The translations under genes and the position numbers were made by a program. The notes below the pieces were generated by a model. That model saw only the letters and a list, made by a program, of their open reading frames with translations. It had not been told where the DNA came from and made no database searches. From NCBI GenBank assembly GCA_947095585.1, contig OX352763.1, positions 25,159,462 to 25,223,461 on the forward strand: a stretch of 64,000 bases of DNA, read 5' to 3'. Shown piece by piece: positions 10,454 to 22,170 of the stretch (positions within the stretch are counted from its first letter, which is position 1; every line of letters starts with the position of its first letter). The DNA is from Nephrocerus scutellatus. Its lineage: Eukaryota; Arthropoda; Insecta; Diptera; Pipunculidae.

Positions 10454-12134
10454 CCTAGATCCTGCATATTAGTGAAACGTAATCTAAATGTATTTTTACT
10501 CTCTAACTTCTACGATCGAGATGTCACTGCAGCACAATTGGAGACTCACCAAGGAACCTATTGGCTGGCATCGGCTTATCTCGCTCACGACCATATGGGA
10601 TCTCTCACTAGTGATAACCTGCAAAGATTCAACGCAGAGACAACAAGACGTAACACCAGTCGGCTGCGATGCAAATGCCCATCACTCAGTAAGGGCCAGC
10701 TCCGACGTCAACGACAGCGGTGAGTTACTTTTCGATTATATTTTAAGTACTACTGTAACTGTAGTCAATACTGGTAATTAACCAACCTTCGTAACCAGGA
10801 GTCGACAAGAAGAGTTAGATATTACTCTTGTCATCGGCTCTCTCAACCAAATCATTCTAGACTGGAAGGTATCGGCTGAACATTCTTTCTCCGATCACCG
10901 GTACATACAATTCAGTTTAGATGACAAACCCCCTCGCCAATCAACTTATAGAAATCATGAGAAGACTGACTGGCTCAAAGACCGAGTAACGTTCAAATAC
11001 TATTTAAACCTACACTCTGATCTTTCCCCCACTTAGCACTTATGAATTTGACAACAAGGTCAACTTATTACTCACCCATGCTTTCAATAAAGCGTCGTCT
11101 GCTTCCTGCCCTCTCATTTGCCCAAGAGGCAAAAAGTGCACCTCAGAGTTAGAGCATTTTAGGAACAGCTTTAGGAAGTTATTCAACGTAGCCAAGGCTA
11201 CTAGATTAGAAGCTGACTGGGATGCTTACAAAGCATCTCTCAAACTTTATAAAAGAGAATTAAGGACAGCCAAGCGCTCTTCTTGGAGACTCTTCTGTGA
11301 TAAAATAGAAGAATCCTCTGAGGCGTCTAGGCTAAGAAAAATCCTCGCATCCAATCCAAAAATGCCAAGCTGCCTGAAAAAGGTAGATGGCTCGAGGACT
11401 ACCTCAAGCGAAGAATCGTTCAATCTGCTTTTAGATACCCACTTCACGGGAAGCTCCCATGTGTTAAGTAATGTCGGCCTTGATAGGGCAGACAATCGTA
11501 CAACTATCTCCAACGATTTGATAAATAAGGACAAACTGCTTTGGGCGCTACAAAGCTTCAAATTATACAAATCTGCAGGATCTGATGGCATAATTCCAGC
11601 CGAGCTGCAAAGGAATTCGGATATTATCTTTCCTTTGCTGGAAACAATTTTAAAGAGTTGTCTCGATCTGGTCCATGTTCCATTTTTATGGAGAGAAATA
11701 AACATGGTTTTCATACCCAAAGTCCAACGGAGTTCAGACCAATCAGTCTTTCATTAGTCCTGTTAAAGACACTGGAAAGATTAATCGGTATCTAGATACG
11801 CACGCGCATTGACAAAAGACTCCTGGGTCTACAGATCAGCACGCGTATTGTAAACGCAAGTCTGTAGAAACAGCTCTGCACACACTGGTACGTTCTATTG
11901 AATCCGCCGCATTTAGCAACGTCATCTCATCAGCGATTACGGATGCGCTGTCGAATTTGAGGGTGGACGACTCGCTTGGCGAACTGATTAATCTTCTGCT
12001 CCCAAGTAGGATTATTAATTCAAAGCTGGATGTGTCGTCTCCCAGAAGATATATACAGCGGTAATACGATACTCTTCTATACGGTGTGACTGTATGGTGG
12101 ACTGCCTTAAATATGAAAGTAAAAGTAAATCTTA
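10454..12134 (+). repeat. Tandem LINE-D unit 1 (1681 bp)
   Basis: First of three direct repeats beginning CCTAGATCCTGCATATTAG. It keeps the AAGAATCCTC segment near 11309 that unit 2 lacks and has private variants in its first half (for example GCGTCGTCTGC near 11093). Confidence 0.9.
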
Positions 12135-13805
12135 CCTAGATCCTGCATATTAGTGAAACGTAATCTAAATGTATTTTTACTCTCTAACTTCTACGATCGA
12201 GATGTCACTGCAGCACAATTGGAGACTCACCAAGGAACCTATTGGCTGGCATCGGCTTATCTCGCTCACGACCATATGGGATCTCTCACTAGTGATAACC
12301 TGCAAAGATTCAACGCAGAGACAACAAGACGTAACACCAGTCGGCTGCGATGCAAATGCCCATCACTCAGTAAGGGCCAGCTCCGACGTCAACGACAGCG
12401 GTGAGTTACTTTTCGATTATATTTTAAGTACTACTGTAACTGTAGTCAATACTGGTAATTAACCAACCTTCGTAACCAGGAGTCGACAAGAAGAGTTAGA
12501 TATTACTCTTGTCATCGGCTCTCTCAACCAAATCATTCTAGACTGGAAGGTATCGGCTGAACATTCTTTCTCCGATCACCGGTACATACAATTCAGTTTA
12601 GATGACAAACCCCCTCGCCAATCAACTTATAGAAATCATGAGAAGACTGACTGGCTCAAAGACCGAGTAACGTTCAAATACTATTTAAACCTACACACTG
12701 ATCTTTCCCCCACTTAGCACTTATGAATTTGACAACAAGGTCAACTTATTACTCACCCATGCTTTCAATAAAGCGTTTTCTGCTTCCTGCCCTCTCATTT
12801 GCCCAAGAGGCAAAAAGTGCACCTCGGAGTTAGAGCATTTTAGGAGCAGCTTTAGGAAGTTATTCAACGTAGCCAAGGCTACTAGATTAGAAGCTGACTG
12901 GGATGCTTACAAAGCATCTCTCAAACTTTATAAAAGAGAATTAAGGACAGCCAAGCGCTCTTCTTGGAGACTCTTCTGTGATAAAATAGTGAGGCGTCTA
13001 GGCTAAGAAAAATCCTCGCATCCAATCCAAAAATTCCAAGCTGTCTGAAAAAGGTAGATGGCTCGAGGACTACTTCAAGCGAAGAATCGCTCAATCTGCT
13101 TTTAGATACCCACTTCACGGGAAGCTCCCATGTGTTAAGTAATGTCGGCCTTGATAGGGCAGACAATCGTACAACTGTCTCCAACGATTTGATAAATAAG
13201 GACAAACTGCTTTGGGCGCTACAAAGCTTCAAATTATACAAATCTGCAGGATCTGATGGCATAATTCCAGCCGAGCTGCAAAGGACTTCGGATATTATCT
13301 TTCCTTTGTTGGAAACAATTCTAAAGAGTTGTCTCGATCTGGTCCATGTTCCATTTTTATGGAGAGAAATAAACATGGTTTTCATACCCAAAGTCCAACG
13401 GAGTTCAGACCAATCAGTCTTTCATTAGTCCTGTTAAAGACACTGGAAAGATTAATCGGTATCTAGATACGCACGCGCATTGACAAAAGACTCCTGGGTC
13501 TACAGATCAGCACGCGTATTGTAAACGCAAGTCTGTAGAAACAGCTCTGCACACACTGGTACGTTCTATTGAATCCGCCGCATTTAGCAACGTCATCTCA
13601 TCAGCGATTACGGATGCGCTGTCGAATTTGAGGGTGGACGACTCGCTTGGCGAACTGATTAATCTTCTGCTCCCAAGTAGGATTATTAATTCAAAGCTGG
13701 ATGTGTCGTCTCCCAGAAGATATATACAGCGGTAATACGATACTCTTCTATACGGTGTGACTGTATGGTGGACTGCCTTAAATATGAAAGTAAAAGTAAA
13801 TCTTA
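12135..13805 (+). repeat. Tandem LINE-D unit 2 (1671 bp), mosaic
   Basis: It matches unit 3 in its first half (GCGTTTTCTGC, CACCTCGGAG, TTAGGAGCAG) and unit 1 in its last part (TATCTAGATACGCACGC, GTCATCTCATCAGCG). The middle has private changes, including a 10-bp deletion near 12990. Confidence 0.9.
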
Positions 13806-15476
13806 CCTAGATCCTGCATATTAGTGAAACGTAATCTAAATGTATTTTTACTCTCTAACTTCTACGATCGAGATGTCACTGCAGCACAATTGGAGACTCA
13901 CCAAGGAACCTATTGGCTGGCATCGGCTTATCTCGCTCACGACCATATGGGATCTCTCACTAGTGATAACCTGCAAAGATTCAACGCAGAGACAACAAGA
14001 CGTAACACCAGTCGGCTGCGATGCAAATGCCCATCACTCAGTAAGGGCCAGCTCCGACGTCAACGACAGCGGTGAGTTACTTTTCGATTATATTTTAAGT
14101 ACTACTGTAACTGTAGTCAATACTGGTAATTAACCAACCTTCGTAACCAGGAGTCGACAAGAAGAGTTAGATATTACTCTTGTCATCGGCTCTCTCAACC
14201 AAATCATTCTAGACTGGAAGGTATCGGCTGAACATTCTTTCTCCGATCACCGGTACATACAATTCAGTTTAGATGACAAACCCCCTCGCCAATCAACTTA
14301 TAGAAATCATGAGAAGACTGACTGGCTCAAAGACCGAGTAACGTTCAAATACTATTTAAACCTACACACTGATCTTTCCCCCACTTAGCACTTATGAATT
14401 TGACAACAAGGTCAACTTATTACTCACCCATGCTTTCAATAAAGCGTTTTCTGCTTCCTGCCCTCTCATTTGCCCAAGAGGCAAAAAGTGCACCTCGGAG
14501 TTAGAGCATTTTAGGAGCAGCTTTAGGAAGTTATTCAACGTAGCCAAGGCTACTAGATTAGCAGCTGACTGGGATGCTTACAAAGCATCTCTCAAACTTT
14601 ATAAAAGAGAATTAAGGACAGCCAAGCGCTCTTCTTGGAGACTCTTCTGTGATAAAATAGAAGAATCCTCTGAGGCGTCTAGGCTAAGAAAAATCCTCGC
14701 ATCCAATCCAAAAATGCCAAGCTGCCTGAAAAAGGTAGATGGCTCGAGGACTACCTCAAGCGAAGAATCGTTCAATCTGCTTTTAGATACCCACTTCACG
14801 GGAAGCTCCCATGTGTTAAGTAATGTCGGCCTTGATAGGGCAGACAATCGTACAACTATCTCCAACGATTTGATAAATAAGGACAAACTGCTTTGGGCGC
14901 TACAAAGCTTCAAATTATACAAATCTGCAGGATCTGATGGCATAATTCCAGCCGAGCTGCAAAGGAATTCGGATATTATCTTTCCTTTGCTGGAAACAAT
15001 TTTAAAGAGTTGTCTCGATCTGGTCCATGTTCCATTTTTATGGAGAGAAATAAACATGGTTTTCATACCCAAAGTCCAACGGAGTTCAGACCAATCAGTC
15101 TTTCATTAGTCCTGTTAAAGACACTGGAAAGATTAATCGATATCTACATACACACGCGCATTGACAAAAGACTCCTGGGTCTACAGATCAGCACGCGTAT
15201 TGTAAACGCAAGTCTGTAGAAACAGCTCTGCACACACTGGTACGTTCTATTGAATCCGCCGCATTTAGCAACGTCAACTCATCTGCGATTACGGATGCGC
15301 TGTCGACTTTGAGGGTGGACGACTCGCTTGGCGAATTGATTAATCTTCTGCTCCCAAGTAGGATTATTAATTCATAGCTGGATGTGTCGTCTGCCAGAAG
15401 ATATATACAGCGGTAATACGATACTCTTCTATACGGTGTGACTGTATGGTGGACTGCCTTAAATATGAAAGTAAAC
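13806..15476 (+). repeat. Tandem LINE-D unit 3, continuing into the 3' part of the element
   Basis: Third direct repeat. Its 3' end runs on into unique LINE sequence (AAAGTAAACCTTTACAAATT), whereas units 1 and 2 end at a junction reading AAAGTAAAAGTAAATCTTAC. Private variants near the end include TATCTACATACACACGC and GTCAACTCATCTGCG. Confidence 0.9.
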
Positions 15477-16045
15477 CTTTACAAATTAAGCAAAGTCCAA
15501 AGACCAGCTAGTCTATGTATGAGCGGACAACTTCGTACAACCTCCTCCGCAAGTAGCTGCTAGTTCGACTATTCGCCTTAATGCTATTTCCCAGTGGACT
15601 AGAAATGAAATCGGTCACTCCTCTATCCTGAATTTAGTCAGGATCCCAGACTACACCATTCCGCAACTCTATTTCAACAAAAAACTTCCAGGTCATCTTC
15701 CCCTCCAGATCATTCTAGGACGAAGACGCTTACTTGGAAAATGAACACATTCATTTTTAGACAGACGGGTCAAAAACTGATGACGGAGTCGACGGAGGTG
15801 TTTTATCAAAAAAGCTAAATCTTAGCCTCTCTTTCGGTCTTCCAAATCACTGTAGTGTTTTCCAGGCTGAAATTATGGCGATCAGTGAAGCCTTGTTTTG
15901 GCTGAAGGGATACGGCATATATCCGTACATTTTCGGATAACTAAGCTGCACTGAAATCCCTAGAATCAGTCTCCACAAATTCAATTCTAGCCCTTATATC
16001 CAGATTCAGACAAACTACGGAAGGATTGCAAATTAGGGAAGTTGC

Positions 16046-16397
16046 CACTATTTTCTGGATATTTCTGTCTAAGAAGATTGGAAGCTTCTGGAAACTTTCC
16101 AATGAGTATAAAAGATGGCGCTCGCTGCAGAGGATTTATTAGTTATTTGGAATTGAACCAAACAAAATGAAAAAGTTCTTGTAAAGAAATACTGCTACCA
16201 CCTAAGGGAATTATAGTGAAATACAAGTGTTGTTGTAAAAAGTGTTTTTGTGTACATTTCAAGTCATCACTAATATAAATTGTGATCTTGTATTATTCTT
16301 AGTGTTTTTTTTTATTAAAATTGTAATTTATAATAAACTTGTGTTGTGTTTTATTTACAAAATTCTTTACGAACTCGAAAGCCGAAATTTCGTAACA
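16046..16397 (+). mobile_element. Solo-LTR-like sequence of an LTR retrotransposon
   Basis: It has the layout of an LTR: a U3-like start TTTTCTGGATATTTCTGTCT, a TATA-type box GAGTATAAAAGATGG near 16105, a CGCTGCAGAGGATTTATT segment near the presumed cap site, TTATAATAAACTTGTG as poly(A) signal near 16328, and an end ATTTCGTAACA. The fragment at 36040-36200 matches its first half, and the one at 43361-43561 has the same kind of ending. No internal coding region or second LTR adjoins it. The left boundary is approximate. Confidence 0.6.
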
Positions 16398-17335
16398 GTA
16401 TTTTAATGGAGGAATCGTAGGAAATATGACAAATGGAAATATTGCAAAAAAGTCCTCATTCAGGAACTGTCAGAAATGAAGCCAAGGGAATCTTAAAGGA
16501 TGTTCTAGCAATTCATAAAATGCCAAATTATTTAAACTGGTAGGGATGGCAAATTCACTTTCAATTTAATTCAATGCTAAAAAGACAATGGCGAATGCGC
16601 AATAATGGTAGTGTCAATCCTTATATAATTTTTGCTCCAATTTGTGGCCTAGAAAATGGTATTATATTTTGTTCAGAGTAAGAATTTAATTCTATTTGCA
16701 AGCAAACTTTGCTGTGTGTTCGGAATAAAAATTCCTCAAATTTGCACTCAATTACAAACTTTATTCAACTTTTTCCAATGCATTTTAATGCAAAGGTCTC
16801 CCTTGATTCGTTCAAGGTAAAAAAAAATTCAAGAAAAGCCGCCCTTGGAAGTTCCCCAGCTACTTATCGTGCACAATTAAGCTCTCCTTCTCATTCAGAT
16901 AGAAGTAAGTGTTCTTTCTCTTTCTCTCCCCCTTTCTTCGAGTATTATCCTTGATTTTTACAATTCTGGAGGAGAACGCAAAAAAAAACTGTTTATTTTT
17001 GTAATTTCTGCTGCTTTGCTCAAAGAAACGAACACAGAATCTCCTCTTCCTGCGATCTTGAGCTGCTTCTATTGTTCCTCGATGGCTGATTAACTGCACC
17101 ACTTGTTACCATTATTTGCAATTTCGCAGAGCAATTGCTCGCATGATGACATTAGTTGTAGGATAAATTCACGTACATATGATGCAGCCAGCGTCAGCTC
17201 AGCTCCAGGCGCTGTCACACATTGCCGTCTCTCACATTAGTGAATCATCAAGCCGTTCCCATTGCTTTGCTACTTGCTATTAGTACCAGGCATCACACCA
17301 GCAAATAGCATTATGGTTCTTGGCGCATAACATAT
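16398..17335. other. No gene seen
   Basis: AT-rich non-coding sequence. Overlapping frames on opposite strands at 16709-17102 resemble no known domain. Confidence 0.35.
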
Positions 17336-17391
17336 GATGATGATGATGATGATGATGATGACGATGATGATGATGATGATGATGACGATGC
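17336..17391. repeat. (GAT)n microsatellite
   Basis: About 18 GAT/GAC trinucleotides in a row, with two GAC interruptions. Confidence 0.95.
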
Positions 17392-18689
17392 TGCGATGCT
17401 ATACGTGTGTAAAAGCATCACTCGGAATAGCCCATTTCCGGTGTTTGCCACGATGCTCTGTGCTATCCGACTGCTATGCACAATGAGTAAAAGTAATCAC
17501 CCACTTCGCTCACCCTCATCTTTATGACCTGTCCAACACCAATGCCTCGCGTAGTAAGCTTGGCATTCCTAACATTTGCACAGCTCGTTCGTCACCATAA
17601 TTGGATTCTTCTCGTCTGCTCTGAATGAAATACCGAGCGAGTTTAGACCAACACACGAACCTACGTACATATAATATATGAGACAAGGAATAAGGATTAA
17701 GGACTTGGTGGCTCTGACGTTTGTTTATCTTATTCCCTATTTTTTTTTTCCACATTTTTACATTCAGATCATGTATTGTTGTTGTATTTTTTGTTTTCTC
17801 ATCACATATAGAAATATCATTTCCCACCATACTATTGTCCTTTTTTTGTATCCTGTGTGTTTATGGTACGAGTATGTGTAGTGGCTTTGGACAGTCAGAC
17901 TGCAAAAGTTCCATCAAAGGGAACAAGAACATTTTAAAATATTTCCTAATGTCCTTATGTAGTTTCTATAATTTTCAATTAAAGTTCCTTCTCGCATGCA
18001 ACAATTTTCTGGAATTTTAATATTTCATTCCAAAAACAAAACATTCTCATCATCATCTTTTATAATTATTTTGCCGTTTGGAGCATAATTATCTCATACA
18101 ATAGAATTATATAGAGGATTGATGCTTCTATGGTGGATGTGTAGCGACAGCAAGGCACATTATGTTTAATTTTTACTTTGATACTTTGTAGGTGCTTTCT
18201 ACTTCCTGTCACTGAACTTTCAGTGGAGTCGCTTATCCAAGTAGCACTATTCGCAGAGTCAGCCAAATCTTGAGCAATGCTCATTAAAAGACATACAAGT
18301 ATACAAGCGGAAACAGCAAATGAAAAAGGATCATTTTCAATTGAGATCTCCTGTAGTTTTTTCTCTATACCAGCATCTTAATACAATGATTCACACATGA
18401 TCCAGAATCATTCATTTAATTTGGTTTTTATACTACAACAACATATGACCGAGTTGTAGTTTCTGTTAGTTATTTGGAAAAAACTTTTATCGATTCTACA
18501 GCGGTGTAAGTATTAGCAAGTACAAGACTGCATACAACTCCTTTCCCACCGGGCTAACTTTCCGTTTTCTGCACAACAATATCATGCGCTTCCATTCGAA
18601 TAATATTTCGTGTGCCAGCGACTTCAAGTACTCTAGAAATTTTTCTTTTTGTAACAGATTACCTTTGTCAGGCCAAATCTTCATATCAT
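17392..18689. other. No gene seen
   Basis: AT-rich sequence with short unrecognised frames only. Confidence 0.35.
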
Positions 18690-19705
18690 CACAGTTCGCT
18701 CCATAATCGGGGTCTCATGAGCGGCTGATGCCATCCAGTTTGGCATCCCTGAACTCTGGACGTCCCAGTCTACACCATTCTTTCAGTGTAGGCTTGTTCT
18801 GGCTCCATATATCCTACAACAAAGGACTTTCACAGCTGGATCATCTACGTTCTACTTACCGGATCCTACCAAGACTGATTCTCCTCACAATGTCCCCTAA
18901 TTCGTCAAGGATTTGAGAAATGATTCTTTGGTATATTCTAAGAAAAAAAATCGTTCTACAGTAAGGGTCTATCTATAATGTTGACATCATTTATCGGAGA
19001 CTCAAAAAAAGCTTAGTTTGGTGTACACCAATACTGTAAGGTCTGGAACAGATTTATTGGAGAAAATTAACCTCAAAGTCAAAAATCAGTATGGACAAGA
19101 AAACTGGAACAGGCATAGAAGTTGTATATCTGAAGACTCAAATAAGATATCAACTTTATTTAAACTGAATTACAAAGGCTAGTATTTCTTCTAAAAATTA
19201 AGTCCTAAACGAAGGTTCTACCGTTAGTATTAACAGACAAATTTCCGTTAACATGGGTCAGGGTACACCAAAGTAAACTTTTCCTTAAATCCCCAATAAA
19301 TGATGTCAACATTAGAGATAGACCCTTACTGAAGAACGGTTTTTTTCTTAGAATATACTAAAGACTCATTTCCCAAATCCTTGACGAATTAGGGGACACC
19401 CTGTTGAGACTCCAGAATCCTTTCCTTTTACACATACTGGAGACAAATTCTACATAATACTTTCCTCATGAACGTGGCGAAGAGGTCATAGTACCTTTGC
19501 TAAGCACCCACGTCTTGGATCCATATGTCAGTACTGGTATGATCATTGTCTTATGCACCAACCATATTCCTGGATTTGAAAAATTTTGACAGACTAAAGT
19601 AGACTTTGTTTGATTTGAGCAACCGTGTGCGTATATCTGGTTCCATGCTGTTATCAGCTGCTATAATTAACCCGATATAGCTTGCACTAATTGAAATTAG
19701 CGCTC
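18690..19705 (-). mobile_element. LINE family B (RTE-like) 3' relic, interrupted by a long-inverted-repeat element
   Basis: On the minus strand 19705-19404 reads SYIGLIIAADNSMEPDIRTR and SKVYFSLSKFFKSRN-like sequence, matching the plus-strand copy at 30371-31455 (IGSIAADNSMKPEISARLHK, FSLSRLFKSRNL). The rest (18885-18690) continues with DIVRRISLGR, a GRPEFRDAKLDG-like block and a decayed 3' tail. The element at 18886-19403 sits between the two parts. The copy is 5'-truncated at about 19705 next to a jockey relic. Confidence 0.75.
18886..19403. mobile_element. 518-bp non-autonomous element with terminal inverted repeats of about 110 bp
   Basis: The left arm (CACAATGTCCCCTAATTCGT, to about 19000) is matched inverted by the right arm (from about 19285 to CGAATTAGGGGACACCCTG). 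Both contain TATATTCTAAGAAAAAAA and GTAAGGGTCTATCT blocks and differ at scattered positions. The middle has no coding potential. The outermost bases read CAGGGTGTCCCC on one side and CACAATGTCCCC on the other. It lies inside a LINE B copy. A partial relative of one arm is at 46192-46275. Confidence 0.8.
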
Positions 19706-20135
19706 CATAGTAGTCCTTATATAGTAGTTCATCATACCACATTTTATCGCACGCTTGAGCGACGTCCAGGAATATTGAAGAACATATCATTTTATTTTGA
19801 AGGGCTTCATTGACAATGTTGGTGATTCTATGTACTTGCTCGATAGTTGAATGTTGGTCTCTAAAGCCAAATTGATGAGACAGAATTATATTCTCACTAT
19901 TTATAAATGGCGTAGTCTCTTTAGCAGTATATTTCCAAAAAAATTTGACAAGATTGGTAGTAAGGAGATTGGCCTGTAGAAAGACATTTCGTGCGAATCT
20001 TTACCGTCTTTTAAAAGGCTCCTTTCTAACCATAAATTGATTGAGCGCATTATACAGTGTGTCAAGAGGAGCGAGGGAATCACATCAAACCTTCTTTTGT
20101 ATGGTAAACTCAATCATATGATATGAAATATAAAT
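19706..20135 (-). mobile_element. Jockey-like reverse transcriptase relic
   Basis: The minus strand reads FYRPISLLPILSNFFGNILLKRL, then HQFGFRDQHSTIEQVHRITN (crossing a frame) and KMICSSIFLDVAQACDKMW, which are the N-terminal RT blocks of jockey-type elements. The FLDVxxAFD-type motif is degraded to FLDVAQACD. It is truncated on both sides and abuts LINE B near 19705. Confidence 0.7.
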
Positions 20136-20139
20136 TGAT

Positions 20140-21330
20140 CCACCTTCCGCTGAAATTAGGCCACGCTCATAAAAATGGAAAAAATGGTATGCCTGTGTAG
20201 AACTAATAACCTTTCACAGTTTTCTCATGCTAACTCTGTCGAAGGGGGGGAACAGTTTTTTTAATTGAAAGGTATTTTTATTGCCTTTCATTTGGTACCC
20301 CCAAACCTCTTTCAAAGTACTTAGATAAATGCATATTCCAAAAAATAAAACTTAAAACTTTGCAAGCCCCTCCATCTTAAGGCGCCGTTTCTGAAAAACA
20401 ATATGGGGGTTTTTAAGGTCTGTTCAATGGTGACTTTCAGAAAATGGGTGTCTGATAGCCATAACCCAGAAAAAGCTATATCTTAGTTTAACTTTCCTTT
20501 CCACCTACCCGTGGGGGTCAATCTGCAGCATAAAATCTTATGTGGTATGTTGCAGGACCTTACCACGGAATATTAACAAAGGGTCGTCGGTGCTTAGAGT
20601 ATACTCAGGATGGGTAATGTCTTCGCACTTGCGACCCGAAGTGGAGCACTGGTACTTAGAATCTCTTTATGAGCAAGTCTTCGTATTTAGTGGTTCATTT
20701 CATACAACACGCAGGTCTGTGATAGGGGACAGACGGGGATCTTGGATTCCAAAGGCCTAGGACTTGGGAAATCCTAGTGGTAAATGATGGGGTTCGCGGT
20801 TCCGGACGAATGTGCTGCCAGGGTCTGCTTTTGCAATCGCCCAGGCACTCATTCTGAAAGAGCTGAGTCCCTTGATGCCTGACCTCACCAAGGTTGCGTT
20901 TGGTACCGCGGGATTTGTCCGTGCTCACAGACAACAAGGCCGGCCGCAAGGCTCGACCAGTCTGAGGACAATTGTGGTTGAGGACCCAGCTCGTTCTGGG
21001 GATGCAACGCGGGGGCTGTGGTTTACTACCCAAATGCGGGTAGTTGATGTTGCCAAAAATCTTTGGTGCATCAGAAGACCGTCCTGATGTTACCGGTGCG
21101 AGGATGTGCTCTCTGTGGAGTTGCATAGATCAACCGGTTGTCGAAAAACCAAAGATCGGCAGGGATTTAAGATGGGTCCTGCTCTAACCATTGAGTTAAT
21201 ACTGGCACATCAGTGGACGTTGATTGTCGTATAACGAATCCAAGTCCGAAGAGGACCGTGGGGTAAACCATTCAATGGAGGTATCCACGTAAATCAAATG
21301 ACACTTCTTTCCTTTCCACCAAGCGATTTC
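20140..21330. other. Unexplained segment with a GC-richer island (about 20500-21250)
   Basis: The base composition differs visibly from the AT-rich surroundings. Frames on both strands (20812-21087 plus, 20695-21126 minus) are open for up to 143 codons but resemble no protein I recognise. A 5' region of an unidentified retroelement is possible. Confidence 0.3.
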
Positions 21331-22170
21331 TTAAAGTTTGGAAACAGGTACTAGAGGCAGTGAACAAAATCTGGTGGATGAGGAACCAGTTCGTAGCGCA
21401 ATTCATTCAATTTTACAATGCCATTGCGACTTCAGACTTGAGCACCGGTGTGTTATCCTAGTGGAACATTATTATCACGATTATATGAAGAATAGTATTC
21501 ACGAAGAAGAACATTGATTCGGTAGTGGTAGCACCTCGCACTTCGTTTAAGGGTTGACACTTGCAGTCCATTGAGCTCTTATGCATAATTCTCTCTAATA
21601 ACTGCTTGGTACTTCTTTAAAATGCTGAATTGTTAATTAAGCTGTCCTTGCACAACGAAGCTTAAAGTTGAACAATAAACAATCGTTTTTATGCAAAATG
21701 AAAGGCATAATACATGAATGAGTAACACACTCGAGTAAACGGTACACACACAAAAACAAGCGTTTACCCGTAAAAAAAATTACACGCACTTGCGGCGACA
21801 TGGACCACGAGGCTGAAACACCACACAGTAAATGGAAACATTTTACATAGAAAATGGCGACAAAAATAATCACACGCGATTGGCGTCATGGAATAAGGAA
21901 AAATCTAAAAAAAAAATGTAATTTTAAATATTTACGATAAGTCACGTAAACCTCCTTAGGAGATGATAATGATACTTGTGCTAGAAAATACGTTGTCGAA
22001 ATATTTTTGTGAATGTTGTTAAAGGATGCTTATGATGACGCTGGGAAGTATGAAATATAATAATTATTTTTGTTAAAAGTAAAGGGTTAATAGCCGCCGG
22101 TATGATAAGTTGCTTATTACAATTTATAAGATACGATTGAATTTTGCGTCTATTCGGCACATATCCTTTA
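21331..22170. other. No gene seen
   Basis: AT-rich flank of the satellite array. No domain-like ORF. Confidence 0.35.

Larger units (their letters stand above)
10060..16045 (+). mobile_element. LINE family D (jockey/R1-like with RNase H), body triplicated in tandem
   Basis: The 5' part (10060-10453) carries an ORF1-like start and the beginning of an endonuclease (VGEDIVLIKEPWF). The body occurs three times (10454, 12135, 13806): endonuclease motifs VGCDANAHH and FSDHRYIQF, a linker, then RT motifs (KLYKSAGSDGIIPAELQ, WREINMVFIPKVQ, RTRIDKRLL) and a jump from DVSSPRRYIQR straight to LLYGVTVWW. All three copies therefore lack the palm segment with the YADD box. After the last copy come a post-RT segment and RNase H (TDGSKTDDGV near 15762, SVFQAEIMAISEAL near 15860). 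Frameshifts and stops throughout mean no active product. The shared deletion must predate the triplication. Confidence 0.85.

Noticed and set aside
11247..11720. 157-codon minus-strand ORF repeated at 12921 and 14599
   Set aside because: It is antisense to the RT of LINE D and present only because the LINE is triplicated.
20695..21126. 143-codon minus-strand ORF in the GC-richer island
   Set aside because: No recognisable domain, an overlapping plus-strand ORF is equally good, and there is no splice or promoter context.
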